Assembly: GCF_000023125.1 (NCBI RefSeq)
Contig: NC_013037.1
Span: forward strand, 1,612,001 to 1,676,000
Source of the DNA: Dyadobacter fermentans DSM 18053
Lineage (GTDB): Bacteria > Bacteroidota > Bacteroidia > Cytophagales > Spirosomataceae
Length of the DNA: 64,000 nucleotides
Direction of reading: 5' to 3'
This document shows positions 36,021 through 44,401 of this stretch, in pieces. Below the pieces are notes generated by a model, which saw only the letters and a program-made list of their open reading frames with translations, made no database searches and was not told where the DNA came from. Every line of letters starts with the position of its first letter. Position 1 is the stretch's first letter. The position numbers were made by a program, and so were the translations under genes.

Positions 36021-37328
36021 CTAGCGGCGCTCGGCAACGTTGGCCGGTATGCGTTCGACGATGCGGTTAACCTTGTTCTTTTGTTTAATCAGGTCAAAAG
36101 CGTCGTAAAGCTCGCCTGTGGCGGTATATGTTTCAAAAGAAAGCTTTTCTCCCTCTACATTTACTACATGAAACAGTTGGGTGTAAAGCGCCGAGCGGTC
36201 CATCCACGCCGCACGGTCGACATTGGAGCCGGTCATTTTCGGGCCGCTCACCGACACCACATACATCGTACCCGACGGTGCCCCTTTTCCAGTCATCGGA
36301 ATGTTGGCCATGCCCCGGGCATAAGTGTGGTCGTGGCCTTGCAGCACGAGGTCTACCTTATACTGGTCGAAGAGCGGTTTGAAAGTTTCGCGCATGCGCT
36401 TGTTGTCGCGGGTGCTTTTGGGTGAAAAAATGGGGTGGTGAAAAGTGATTACCGTCCACCGGTTGGGGTTATTTTTGAGAATGCCTTCAAGCCATTGTTT
36501 CTGTACCTCTGCCCATTGCTCCGAAACATCCACCTGATCGGAGTTTAACGAAATGAATCTCACGCCCTGAATATCTGCATAGTAGCAGGTTTCTTCCAAG
36601 CCTTTGGGGCCGTTTTCGGGCAATGTAAACTGCGGCCGCCAGAATACCGACGTGGTGTTGATGCCCTCGGGTGTTTCGTAGTGATCGTGGTTGCCGGGCG
36701 TAGGGAAAGCGGGGATCATGGCGTGGATGAAGCTGCCGCCGCGGAACCAGTCGCCCCATTCAGCATCGCGGTTGGCTTTGTTGATCAGGTCGCCCGCGTA
36801 GATGGCCAGGCGTGCGTCGGGCGCCTTGGCAAACGCCTCGCGCGCCACCCGCGACCATAGCGAGGAAATGTTCACCTGCACATCGCCATAGTAGATGAAC
36901 GACAATTTCTGGTCACGCGTGCCGGCGGTGGTGAAGTGTATCCACTCACTCCAACCCTGCTCGCAGCCCACGCGGTAGGCGTATTTGGTGGCAGGTTGCA
37001 GGTTTTCAAACACCACGGAATGGTAGCTGGCCGACGGCGTGTCCTGCCACACGAGCTTTTCAGTGCGTGCCTTGAATTTCTGAGCTTTCGAGACAAAACG
37101 CGGATCGGCTTCCGCCACGGCAATTTCAGCAAAGCTTTCGGCGACCGAATCGGACGTCCGCCAGTTCACCGCCATCGAGGTCGACGGATCGGCCGTGACA
37201 TTGAGTACAATGCGGTCGGGATTGTCTCCGGGTGCGTACAAGGCGGCGTTTTGCGCGGATACCGCCAGCGCACACAGCGAGAGCGCGCCCGCCGAAATCA
37301 ATTTTGAAATGCTGATTTTGAAATACAT
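36021..37328 (-). CDS. Exported purple acid phosphatase (metallophosphoesterase)
   Basis: A 435-residue protein: signal peptide (1-25), an N-terminal FN3-like purple-acid-phosphatase domain (DRIVLNVTADPSTSMAVNW, ending ATKYAYRVG) and a calcineurin-like core. Metal-binding motifs are complete: YYGDVQVN, YAGDLINKANRDAEW, TPGNHDHYE, TFHHPIFSP and LQGHDHTYARG. It hydrolyses phosphate monoesters or diesters in the periplasm with a dinuclear metal site. First gene of the pair with the GH43-like gene; a terminator hairpin (37456-37493) insulates it from the Gfo gene upstream. Confidence 0.92.
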   Translation of the reverse strand: MYFKISISKLISAGALSLCALAVSAQNAALYAPGDNPDRIVLNVTADPSTSMAVNWRTSDSVAESFAEIAVAEADPRFVSKAQKFKARTEKLVWQDTPSASYHSVVFENLQPATKYAYRVGCEQGWSEWIHFTTAGTRDQKLSFIYYGDVQVNISSLWSRVAREAFAKAPDARLAIYAGDLINKANRDAEWGDWFRGGSFIHAMIPAFPTPGNHDHYETPEGINTTSVFWRPQFTLPENGPKGLEETCYYADIQGVRFISLNSDQVDVSEQWAEVQKQWLEGILKNNPNRWTVITFHHPIFSPKSTRDNKRMRETFKPLFDQYKVDLVLQGHDHTYARGMANIPMTGKGAPSGTMYVVSVSGPKMTGSNVDRAAWMDRSALYTQLFHVVNVEGEKLSFETYTATGELYDAFDLIKQKNKVNRIVERIPANVAERR

Positions 37329-37455
37329 ACTAATAAAACCAGCTGGCGCCGGATTGAGGATCGTTCACAAGGAATACGGCCCAATGACCGGTTCAGGCTA
37401 CGCAGCGCGACAGCCGTAAAGAAATTTGATTCAGAAATATGTCCCCATGGAAAAT

Positions 37456-37493
37456 GCGAAGAGCCCTCCTGCTCGTGCAAAAGGGCTCTTCGC
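37456..37493 (-). terminator. Terminator hairpin after second Gfo/Idh/MocA gene
   Basis: Perfect 12-bp stem GCGAAGAGCCCT (37456-37467) with AGGGCTCTTCGC (37482-37493), 16 bp after the stop codon on the minus strand, followed by ATTTTCC. Confidence 0.7.
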
Positions 37494-37508
37494 TCATTGA
37501 CTTTCAGG

Positions 37509-38972
37509 TTAAACGCCCAGGCTCCAACCTTCGCGGTAGTTGCGTTTCACCCACTGGTTCACCTCATCGAAGTTAGTGACTTTCATATTTTTATAATCCC
37601 ACAACATTTTCAGGTTAGCACCCGGATAGTCGTAGCCATTGCCTGTGGCGCGCGGCTTAGGCATATCTGCTCCGCGGATCGCAAGGTTGGCCATCAGGAT
37701 CGCCTCGGTTAACGGACCGGCTTTTTCAAACGGCGAGCTGAGCTCCATTTTGCCGTAACCGGCAATGCATCCTTCCACCCATTGCGCGTAGTGGCCGTCG
37801 GCCGAGCCCGGCACGCGTGCGAATTTCTGCTTCACCTTCACCTCTTCCATGCGCGAAAGCGGCAGCAATCGTGGATTGGCGGCATATTCGCTGGCCATCA
37901 TCTTACCCTTCGTTCCTACGAAAAGGATTCCGCTGTTGCCGTCGCCGAACAGTTCGTTCGGTCCCAGTTCCTCGGGACGCTCGGGCTTGATGCCGCCGTC
38001 CATCCAGTGCATGGTTACCTGTCCTTTGGTTTTAGGTGTTTTCGGGAAAGTAAGAGTAGCGTGGCTTGACGGCGGGCAGCTGTCGGGGAAAATGCCTCTT
38101 TTACCAAATGCCGTAAACACGCTGCCGACGCTAGCCTGCATATCGAGCGCGTATTTCAGGTCGAGTATGCGGAATGGCGCTTCCATCAGGTGGCAGCCCA
38201 GGTCGCCCAATGCACCGGTGCCGTAATCCCACCATCCGCGCCAGCTGCCGGGAATGAGGTTATCTACATAATCTTTGTACGGAGCCGTACCGAGCCACAG
38301 GTTCCAGTCGAGCTCAGCCGGAACGGCGGGCTTGTCGGTAGGCCAGGGAATGCCTTGCGGCCAGATTGGCCGGTTGGTCCAGATATAAACCGTGTGCACA
38401 TTGCCGATAATGCCGGCGTCGTGCCATTCGTGGAGCTGGCGCACACCGTCGCCCGAAGCGCCCTGGTTGCCCATTTGCGTCACAACCTTGTATTTGGCGG
38501 CCGCTTCGGTAAGCATCCGCGCCTCGTAAATATCGTGCGTCATGGGCTTCTGCACATACACGTGCTTGCCCAGCTGCATGGCGGCCATAGCAACTACCGC
38601 GTGGGTATGGTCGGGCGTCGATATCGACACGGCATCGAAATTCTTGGATTCCTTTTCGAACATCTCCCGCCAGTCCTTGTAATATTTAGCCTGCGGGAAA
38701 TTTTTAACGGAGGTCGCTGCACGTCTGTCGTCCACATCGCACAGGTAGCCGATATTGGCTTTACCGCTTTTGAAGAAATTGGCGATATCGGACGTGCCTT
38801 TTCCGCCCACCCCTACTCCTGCAACCGTCAGCTTGTCACTGGGTGCCACATAGCCTTTGCCCAGCACGTGGCGGGGAACGATCATCAGGCCGGCGGCAGT
38901 ACCCGCGGCCGCTTTAATGAAATCCCTCCGCGAAGAAGAAGGTTGCTCTTGAACGGTATTCTTTTTTTCCAT
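37509..38972 (-). CDS. Tat-exported Gfo/Idh/MocA-family oxidoreductase (second)
   Basis: A 487-residue protein of the long Bacteroidota type. Tat signal SSRRDFIKAAAG at 13-24. Rossmann motif VAGVGVGGKG near residue 52, the EKP-equivalent YVQKPMTHD near 148, and the downstream WNLWLGTAPYKDYV plus PGSWRGWWDYGTGALGDLGCH block typical of the exported subfamily. Predicted periplasmic NAD(H)-dependent sugar oxidoreductase. Its promoter region (38973-39086) contains an imperfect 12-nt inverted repeat (39015-39026 with 39039-39050). Probably monocistronic. Confidence 0.9.
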   Translation of the reverse strand: MEKKNTVQEQPSSSRRDFIKAAAGTAAGLMIVPRHVLGKGYVAPSDKLTVAGVGVGGKGTSDIANFFKSGKANIGYLCDVDDRRAATSVKNFPQAKYYKDWREMFEKESKNFDAVSISTPDHTHAVVAMAAMQLGKHVYVQKPMTHDIYEARMLTEAAAKYKVVTQMGNQGASGDGVRQLHEWHDAGIIGNVHTVYIWTNRPIWPQGIPWPTDKPAVPAELDWNLWLGTAPYKDYVDNLIPGSWRGWWDYGTGALGDLGCHLMEAPFRILDLKYALDMQASVGSVFTAFGKRGIFPDSCPPSSHATLTFPKTPKTKGQVTMHWMDGGIKPERPEELGPNELFGDGNSGILFVGTKGKMMASEYAANPRLLPLSRMEEVKVKQKFARVPGSADGHYAQWVEGCIAGYGKMELSSPFEKAGPLTEAILMANLAIRGADMPKPRATGNGYDYPGANLKMLWDYKNMKVTNFDEVNQWVKRNYREGWSLGV

Positions 38973-39086
38973 GTACGTGATTTTTTGATTTAGGAAACGG
39001 ATATACAGATTACAGGTACTTCACCTCAATTTACTACTAGGTTAAGTACTTTTTTTCAAGTTTTTACTCTGAATGTCCGATAATGA

Positions 39087-39461
39087 CTACCGTGAGAGGT
39101 TTTCAAAACGCTTTTGAGCCAGTTGGTCCCTGTACCGTTTCATCTCGCATTTGATTTCCGCAAGCCGCTCGGGAGATGTATCCGGGGCGTGGTATTCGAT
39201 GGTCAGCTCACGAATGTAGCGGTACACTTTTCGTTCGGTGAATGCAAGCGACACCCAATGCGCCATCTCAGATAGAGCAAAGCGTTTTACGAGAACAAAA
39301 ACATGGTACACAAAATAAGCCAACAGGCCAACCATAACAAGCAGGATCTCTTTGTATATGCCGTCCGGCAGCTTGAATATGATCGCGCTCAATGCGGTGG
39401 TAATGGTGGCAATGGCTTTACTTTTTGGATAGGCTACCGGAGGGTTTGGCCGCCTGGGCAT
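39087..39461 (-). CDS. Small membrane protein of unknown function, coupled pair member 2
   Basis: A 124-residue protein with a basic N terminus, a hydrophobic region of roughly residues 15-60 (strongest ILLVMVGLLAYFVYHVFVLV) and a charged helical cytoplasmic tail (SPERLAEIKCEMKRYRDQLAQKRF). Its ATG (39459-39461) overlaps the stop of the preceding 65-residue ORF as TAATG, so translation is probably coupled. No family recognised. The paired arrangement of two tiny membrane proteins suggests a complex. Confidence 0.6.
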   Translation of the reverse strand: MPRRPNPPVAYPKSKAIATITTALSAIIFKLPDGIYKEILLVMVGLLAYFVYHVFVLVKRFALSEMAHWVSLAFTERKVYRYIRELTIEYHAPDTSPERLAEIKCEMKRYRDQLAQKRFENLSR

Positions 39462-39658
39462 TAGTCAAGAACATCTTGGATTTCCTTGGAAAGACCATCC
39501 CGGTGGTGCCGTCCCAACGTCACCGATTTTCCGGTTCTGGGGTTGGTGAGGACGATGTCCCCGTAAATCAGATTGTAAACCCAGCGGGTAAGTTTGAAGA
39601 GAATCAGCATGGCCGTTATGACCAGGATGGCCGTCGACAGCATATCAGCAATTTCCAT
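39461..39658 (-). CDS. Very small membrane protein of unknown function, coupled pair member 1
   Basis: A 65-residue protein: one transmembrane helix (about residues 6-26, MLSTAILVITAMLILFKLT), then a basic tail with TNPRTGKSVTLGRHHRDGL and an acidic end. The stop codon overlaps the start of the 124-residue gene by one base. The regular composition and tight coupling support real coding. Function unknown. Confidence 0.6.
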   Translation of the reverse strand: MEIADMLSTAILVITAMLILFKLTRWVYNLIYGDIVLTNPRTGKSVTLGRHHRDGLSKEIQDVLD

Positions 39659-39747
39659 AATGAAGTGTGAGTTTAGTTGATTAATGCCCTGAAAGTATCT
39701 CTTCTTCCCCGGTTAAAAAACTTTAAACACAAATATTTCACCACCAT

Positions 39748-40614
39748 TTATCCTTCGGCTTCCGTCGTGCGGAACTGATTGCGATAGGCGGCGGGCGTGA
39801 TGCCGCCGAATTTGCGGAACTGCCTGAAAAAGAAGGGCGGACTTTCATATCCGCAGGCAAAACTGATCTCGGCGACCTGCATGTCGGTTTCGATGAGCAT
39901 TTTGGAAGCCATATTAATGCGGTACTCATTCAGGAATGTGAAGAGCGGCTTTTGCATGGTCCGGCTGAAAAACCGTGAAAATGATTCTTCACTCATATGC
40001 ACGAGCCCGGCCAGCGTAGCCAGCGTAATGCGCTCGGCATAATGCTCGCGGATGTAGTTGTACACGGTGTTGATCCGCTGGTTATCTTCATAATTGAGCG
40101 GGTGCGTAAATCCCTGTTCACAAAGCAAATGGATGCTTTTCACTGTCGCCAGCAGTTCCAGGATTTCCAGGAACTTCATCAGCCGGGGAAATGGCTGCAT
40201 GTCCAGCATCGCGGCCAGCATGGGCAGCACCCGGGCCGACACTTCCTGATTGAACCGCACTCCCTGCGTGGCCAGCTGTAACAGCCGGCGGATCGATTTG
40301 AACTCCTCCACATTCAGCCAGCCGCTTCCCATGAATTCCGCAGGCCACTGCACCACAATGGAACTGGCCGGGCCGACGCTGTCGGGCGTGTTTTTCCAGC
40401 AATGCGGCAGGTTCGGCCCCAGCAGCACCAGGTCGCCGGCCTCGAAACTTTCCATGCTGTTGCCCACGTAGCGGATACCTTCGCTTTGCAGGATCACCGT
40501 GAGCTCATATTCGGGATGGTAATGCCACGGCGCATCAAACTCCTTCACTTCGTAGCCGAAGATGCGGAAGGAGGATTCGGGTAGCGGCTGAAATGCTTCG
40601 AATTGTGCTTTCAT
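39748..40614 (-). CDS. AraC-family regulator with cupin sensor domain
   Basis: A 288-residue regulator. The N-terminal cupin contains WHYHPEYELTVILQSEG and FEAGDLVLLGPNLPHCW (residues about 30-75), the normal sugar- or metabolite-sensing fold. The C-terminal HTH pair is ITLATLAGLVHMSEESFSRFF and MQVAEISFACGYESPPFFFRQF followed by GGITPAAYR. It is divergent from the phytanoyl-CoA dioxygenase-like gene, a frequent Bacteroidota pairing, and most likely regulates it through the 159-bp gap. Confidence 0.93.
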   Translation of the reverse strand: MKAQFEAFQPLPESSFRIFGYEVKEFDAPWHYHPEYELTVILQSEGIRYVGNSMESFEAGDLVLLGPNLPHCWKNTPDSVGPASSIVVQWPAEFMGSGWLNVEEFKSIRRLLQLATQGVRFNQEVSARVLPMLAAMLDMQPFPRLMKFLEILELLATVKSIHLLCEQGFTHPLNYEDNQRINTVYNYIREHYAERITLATLAGLVHMSEESFSRFFSRTMQKPLFTFLNEYRINMASKMLIETDMQVAEISFACGYESPPFFFRQFRKFGGITPAAYRNQFRTTEAEG

Positions 40615-40773
40615 CGCATTAAAATTAGGATTTATACCCTATTTGACAATCCATTTACAATTAAGCATGAATATTATTACAAAATAAGTTAGTTATTGAT
40701 CAAAATCGGCAACCTGCTTAAATCCTGACATCCGTCATATTTGCATCGCTATAACTAATCCCGAACAAAAATT

Positions 40774-41655
40774 ATGGAAGTAGCGATCCGGGACCTTTCG
40801 AGGCATCATGAGTTGATTTCCGACCTTTTCAAACAGCCTTCCAGCAAGGAAGAATGGGAACAATACCGCCTGAGCGACGAGCAGGTGGCGTTTTTCCACG
40901 AAAACGGTTATCTCTCCAACATCAAACTGCTGGACAACTGGCAGGTGGATGCTTTGAATAAGGAACTGGCCGTTACAACCGACCCCGCGCACCCCGGGCA
41001 TCATTTATATTACGAATTCCATTCCAACGAATCGGCCGACCCGAATGCCGTGCTTTTGCACGCCCTGGGCGCCTGGCGCGTCACCGAAGGCTTTCACGAT
41101 GTGCTCTGGAACCCGGCATTCGTGATGGCTGCCAGCCAGCTGCTCGGCAACAGGCCCGTCCGTTTCTGGCACGACCAGCTGTTTTGCAAGCCCGCCCGCC
41201 ACGGCGGAGTGGTAGCATGGCACCAGGATTATTCCTACTGGACGCGCTCGGTACCGATGCAGCACCTCACCTGCTGGACCGGCCTGGACGACTCGATGGT
41301 TGAGAACGGTTGCCTGTATTATGTACCCAAAAGCCATCGCTGGGGCCTGCTCGACAAGCCTGAGCTGGCCGGCGACATGGAAGGGCTCATGCAATACCTC
41401 ACCGAAGAGCAAAAAGCGGAATTCAAACCGATACCCATTGAAATGAAGCGGGGATATGGCAGCTTTCACCACCCGCTCACCGTCCACGGCTCCTACGAAA
41501 ACCGCTCCGAACGGTCGCGCCGGGCCTTTGTACTGAACGTTTTCGCCGACGGCACCGCCTCGGATACGGACGCCCCGCTACTCGACGGCGTACCAGCCAT
41601 TCCGAAAGGACAAGCATTAGAAGGACAATTTTTCCCGCTCCTTTACAACGCATAA
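40774..41655 (+). CDS. Phytanoyl-CoA dioxygenase (PhyH)-family Fe(II)/2-oxoglutarate oxygenase
   Basis: A 293-residue cytoplasmic enzyme. The iron facial triad is visible: HQD in VVAWHQDYSYW (near residues 150-152) and the distal His in HHPLTVHGS (near 235), followed by the Arg of NRSERSRRAF for 2-oxoglutarate binding. It starts FFHENGYL, the classic PhyH opening. The substrate of Bacteroidota members beside cupin-AraC regulators is not established. A CATATTTG sequence upstream is a 7/8 match to the -7 consensus. A terminator follows at 41705-41732. Confidence 0.9.
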   Translation: MEVAIRDLSRHHELISDLFKQPSSKEEWEQYRLSDEQVAFFHENGYLSNIKLLDNWQVDALNKELAVTTDPAHPGHHLYYEFHSNESADPNAVLLHALGAWRVTEGFHDVLWNPAFVMAASQLLGNRPVRFWHDQLFCKPARHGGVVAWHQDYSYWTRSVPMQHLTCWTGLDDSMVENGCLYYVPKSHRWGLLDKPELAGDMEGLMQYLTEEQKAEFKPIPIEMKRGYGSFHHPLTVHGSYENRSERSRRAFVLNVFADGTASDTDAPLLDGVPAIPKGQALEGQFFPLLYNA

Positions 41656-41704
41656 CGCTACTATTCCTAATCCCGAAACACAAATTCTACACACGCTTAA
41701 CCGG

Positions 41705-41738
41705 ATAGCTGCCTTCCTTGGAGGGCAGCTATTTTTTT
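41705..41738 (+). terminator. Rho-independent terminator after PhyH-family gene
   Basis: Stem ATAGCTGCC (41705-41713) with GGCAGCTAT (41724-41732) and a T-run to 41738. Confidence 0.85.
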
Positions 41739-41896
41739 GCCGGAAAGCAGCCGTTTGAAAGATAATCCTGGGACCGCCGTTCCGTCTCCTGCAAAAACCA
41801 AGAGAAGCCGAGCTGATGCAGAATGCGGTAATTCGGGAGCGCGAGCGCAAACATCTCAAAAATAAAATCGAAATTACGCTCTGAAACGACTATCCG

Positions 41897-43459
41897 ATGC
41901 GCATCAAATACCTTTCCTTGTTTTTGTGTAGGACAATGCTCCTGGCCGCGACCTGCGGCATTCACTTCGCTGCTTTTGCTGCTGACACGCTGCGCGTGGA
42001 GGGTGGGAAGATTTCCGGGACCGTCAGTAGCGACGGGCGGGTGAGTATCTATAAAGGCATTCCTTTTGCGGCGCCCCCGGTGGGTGATCTCCGTTGGAAA
42101 GCGCCTCAGCCAGTAAAGAAATGGAACGGTGTGCGGGCCTGTAATGCATTCGGGCCCAGTCCGGTGCAGGGTGAGCCGGTACCATTCAGCATGTGGAGCG
42201 CGGAGTTCCTGATTCCAAAAACGCCTATCAGCGAAGACTGCCTTTACCTGAATGTATGGGCGGAAAAACAGGGGAAAACGTCGGCAAAGAAACCGGTGGT
42301 GGTCTGGATTTACGGAGGCGGTTTCGTGAGCGGCGGCGCTGGCTGTGCCATTTATGACGGCGAAGCGACGGCCCGGAAAGGCGTTGTTTTTGTCAGTATC
42401 AATTATCGGGTGGGTGCATTCGGCTTTTTTGCGCACCCCGAACTGACGAAGGAATCGGGCAAAAACGCGTCTGGTAACTATGGCCTGATGGACCAGATCG
42501 CGGCTTTGAAATGGGTGAAAAAAAACATTGCCCAGTTCGGTGGCGACCCTGATAATGTAACTATCGCCGGGCAATCGGCGGGGTCGATGAGCGTTAACTG
42601 CCTCGTCGTGAGCCCCCAGGCGAAGGGTTTATTCAACAAGGCGATCGCGGAAAGCGGCGCGGGCTTCGGCAGGAATTATCCTTCGCTGAAACAAGCAGAA
42701 GAAGCAGGACTGAAAGCCGCGGAGAAACTGAATGCCGGCTCGCTGGCCGCATTGCGCAAGGTTCCGGCGGAAGATATCCTGAAAAACGTGACCACCTACC
42801 GCGGCCCGATTACCGACGGACTGGTCGTCCCCGAGCCGATCGACGCCATTTACGCAGCCGGGAAGCAAAATCCCGTGGTGCTTTTGACCGGCTGGAACCA
42901 GAATGAAAACGCAATAGCGAAACCGAAAACGGCCGCTGATTTTCAGGCACAATATAACCAGCAGTACGGCCCGGCGGCGCAGGTGTTTTTTCAGCATTAC
43001 CCCGCCCAAACAGACGCCGAGGCCGCCCATTCGCAGAACGAACTGGCCCGCGACATGAGTTATGGAGTTCAAAACTACTCGTGGGCCAAGGCGCAGGCTG
43101 CCCAGGGCAAGCCGGCCTATCTCTACCGCTTCACCCGCAAGTTGCCCGCGACGGGCATTTACGCGCAGTACGGGGCATTCCACACCGGCGAGGTGGCTTA
43201 TGCGTACGACAACCTCCGGTTTATCGACCGCACCCTGCGCCCGCTGGAAGCAACCGACGATCAGATCGCTAACGTAATGTCGGCATACTGGGTGAATTTC
43301 ATCAAAACCGGGAACCCTAATGGCCGGGGACTGCCCGAATGGCCTGCATTTAACGCCAATGCACCGCAAATGATCCTGCTTGGCGAGGACATCAAAGCTG
43401 CGCCGCTGACCGAACAGCCCGCACTCGATTTTCTGATCGAGCAGGCCGCGAGGCGGTAG
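41897..43459 (+). CDS. Exported type-B carboxylesterase
   Basis: A 520-residue carboxylesterase/para-nitrobenzyl esterase-type protein with a signal peptide (1-29, ending AFAAD). Opening motif YKGIPFAAPPVGDLRWK, the EDCLYLNVW signature, oxyanion hole YGGGFVSGG, nucleophile GQSAGSMS (Ser near residue 226) and the catalytic His in FHTGEVAYAYDNL. Acts on ester substrates in the periplasm; related enzymes remove acyl groups from plant polymers or xenobiotics. The next gene on the same strand lies 58 bp downstream. Confidence 0.93.
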   Translation: MRIKYLSLFLCRTMLLAATCGIHFAAFAADTLRVEGGKISGTVSSDGRVSIYKGIPFAAPPVGDLRWKAPQPVKKWNGVRACNAFGPSPVQGEPVPFSMWSAEFLIPKTPISEDCLYLNVWAEKQGKTSAKKPVVVWIYGGGFVSGGAGCAIYDGEATARKGVVFVSINYRVGAFGFFAHPELTKESGKNASGNYGLMDQIAALKWVKKNIAQFGGDPDNVTIAGQSAGSMSVNCLVVSPQAKGLFNKAIAESGAGFGRNYPSLKQAEEAGLKAAEKLNAGSLAALRKVPAEDILKNVTTYRGPITDGLVVPEPIDAIYAAGKQNPVVLLTGWNQNENAIAKPKTAADFQAQYNQQYGPAAQVFFQHYPAQTDAEAAHSQNELARDMSYGVQNYSWAKAQAAQGKPAYLYRFTRKLPATGIYAQYGAFHTGEVAYAYDNLRFIDRTLRPLEATDDQIANVMSAYWVNFIKTGNPNGRGLPEWPAFNANAPQMILLGEDIKAAPLTEQPALDFLIEQAARR

Positions 43460-43517
43460 ATTTGACGGACAGCCGGCTTAAAGCGAGTGTAACCATTCAA
43501 ATCCAAACCGGCTTCCC

Positions 43518-44396
43518 ATGCGCATCGACAGAAAGACTTTCCTTCAAAACCTCTCCATTGCGGCCGGGGCCGCGCTCCTGCCCGACCTGACCCAAGCCAG
43601 CCCGTATATTTGGAAAAAACCCAAAATGCAGCTCGGCTTCGTGACCTATCTGTGGGGTAAGGACTGGGATGTGCCGACATTGATCAAAAACCTTTCTGAC
43701 ACACACATTACCGGCGTCGAACTTCGTGTGGAGCACGCGCACAAGGTCATGCCCGACCTCACAGCCGGGCAGCGGAAAGAGGTAAAAAAACAGTTTGCCG
43801 ACAGCCCCGTGAAGATCGTGGGCCTCGGTACGAACCAGCAATACGACTATCCCGACCAGGAAAAACTCAAAGCTTCCATCGAAAAGACCAAGGACTTCAT
43901 CCGCCTCAGCGCCGACGTAGGCGGTACGGGCGTGAAAGTGAAACCCAATGCGTTACACAAAGAAGTCCCAACGGAAAAAACGTTGGAGCAAATCGGGCTC
44001 TCGCTGCACGCGTTAGCGGCATACGCGGCCGATTTTGGTCAGCAGCTGCGGCTCGAAGTGCATGGCGAAGAGACCCAGGAACTGCCCAACATCCGCAAAA
44101 TCATGGATTATGCCGATCATAAGAATGCCAAAATCTGCTGGAACTGCAACAAGCAGGACCTGAATGGCGAGGGCTTTCAATACAATTTCGACCTCGTGAA
44201 AAAGTATTTTGGCGATACCTGCCACGTCCGCGAGCTCGACCGCACCGATTACCCCTACCCCGAACTGATCGACAATCTTGCCAAAATGGATTACAAAGGC
44301 TGGGTATTGCTCGAATGCCACACCAATCCCGATGACAAAATCAGTGCCCTGCAACAACAACGCAAGGTTTTCGACCAAATGATGGCTAAATATTGA
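43518..44396 (+). CDS. Exported sugar phosphate isomerase/epimerase-like TIM barrel protein
   Basis: A 292-residue protein of the xylose-isomerase-like/AP-endonuclease-2 barrel fold. It begins MRIDRKTFLQNLSIAAGAALL, a Tat-like or Sec leader. Barrel features include LEVHGEE near residue 175, WNCNKQDL near 210, CHVRELDR and a final WVLLECHT, giving the Glu and His metal-binding set expected. Likely an exported sugar isomerase or epimerase of unknown substrate. It follows the carboxylesterase gene and ends convergently 5 bp before the gudD stop codon. Confidence 0.8.
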   Translation: MRIDRKTFLQNLSIAAGAALLPDLTQASPYIWKKPKMQLGFVTYLWGKDWDVPTLIKNLSDTHITGVELRVEHAHKVMPDLTAGQRKEVKKQFADSPVKIVGLGTNQQYDYPDQEKLKASIEKTKDFIRLSADVGGTGVKVKPNALHKEVPTEKTLEQIGLSLHALAAYAADFGQQLRLEVHGEETQELPNIRKIMDYADHKNAKICWNCNKQDLNGEGFQYNFDLVKKYFGDTCHVRELDRTDYPYPELIDNLAKMDYKGWVLLECHTNPDDKISALQQQRKVFDQMMAKY

Positions 44397-44401
44397 CGCT
44401 G

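Noticed and set aside
39015..39050. Imperfect inverted repeat GGTACTTCACCT / AGGTTAAGTACT before the second Gfo gene
   Set aside because: Only 9 of 12 positions pair; too weak to list as an operator on its own.
41729..42574. Minus-strand open frame ending in a protein-like stretch (ALPNYRILHQLGFSWFLQE) next to the carboxylesterase
   Set aside because: Most of it is antisense to the carboxylesterase and its stop codon lies in the PhyH terminator. The last 50 codons look somewhat coding and might be a gene remnant, but no family is recognised and the opposite strand is equally open in part.
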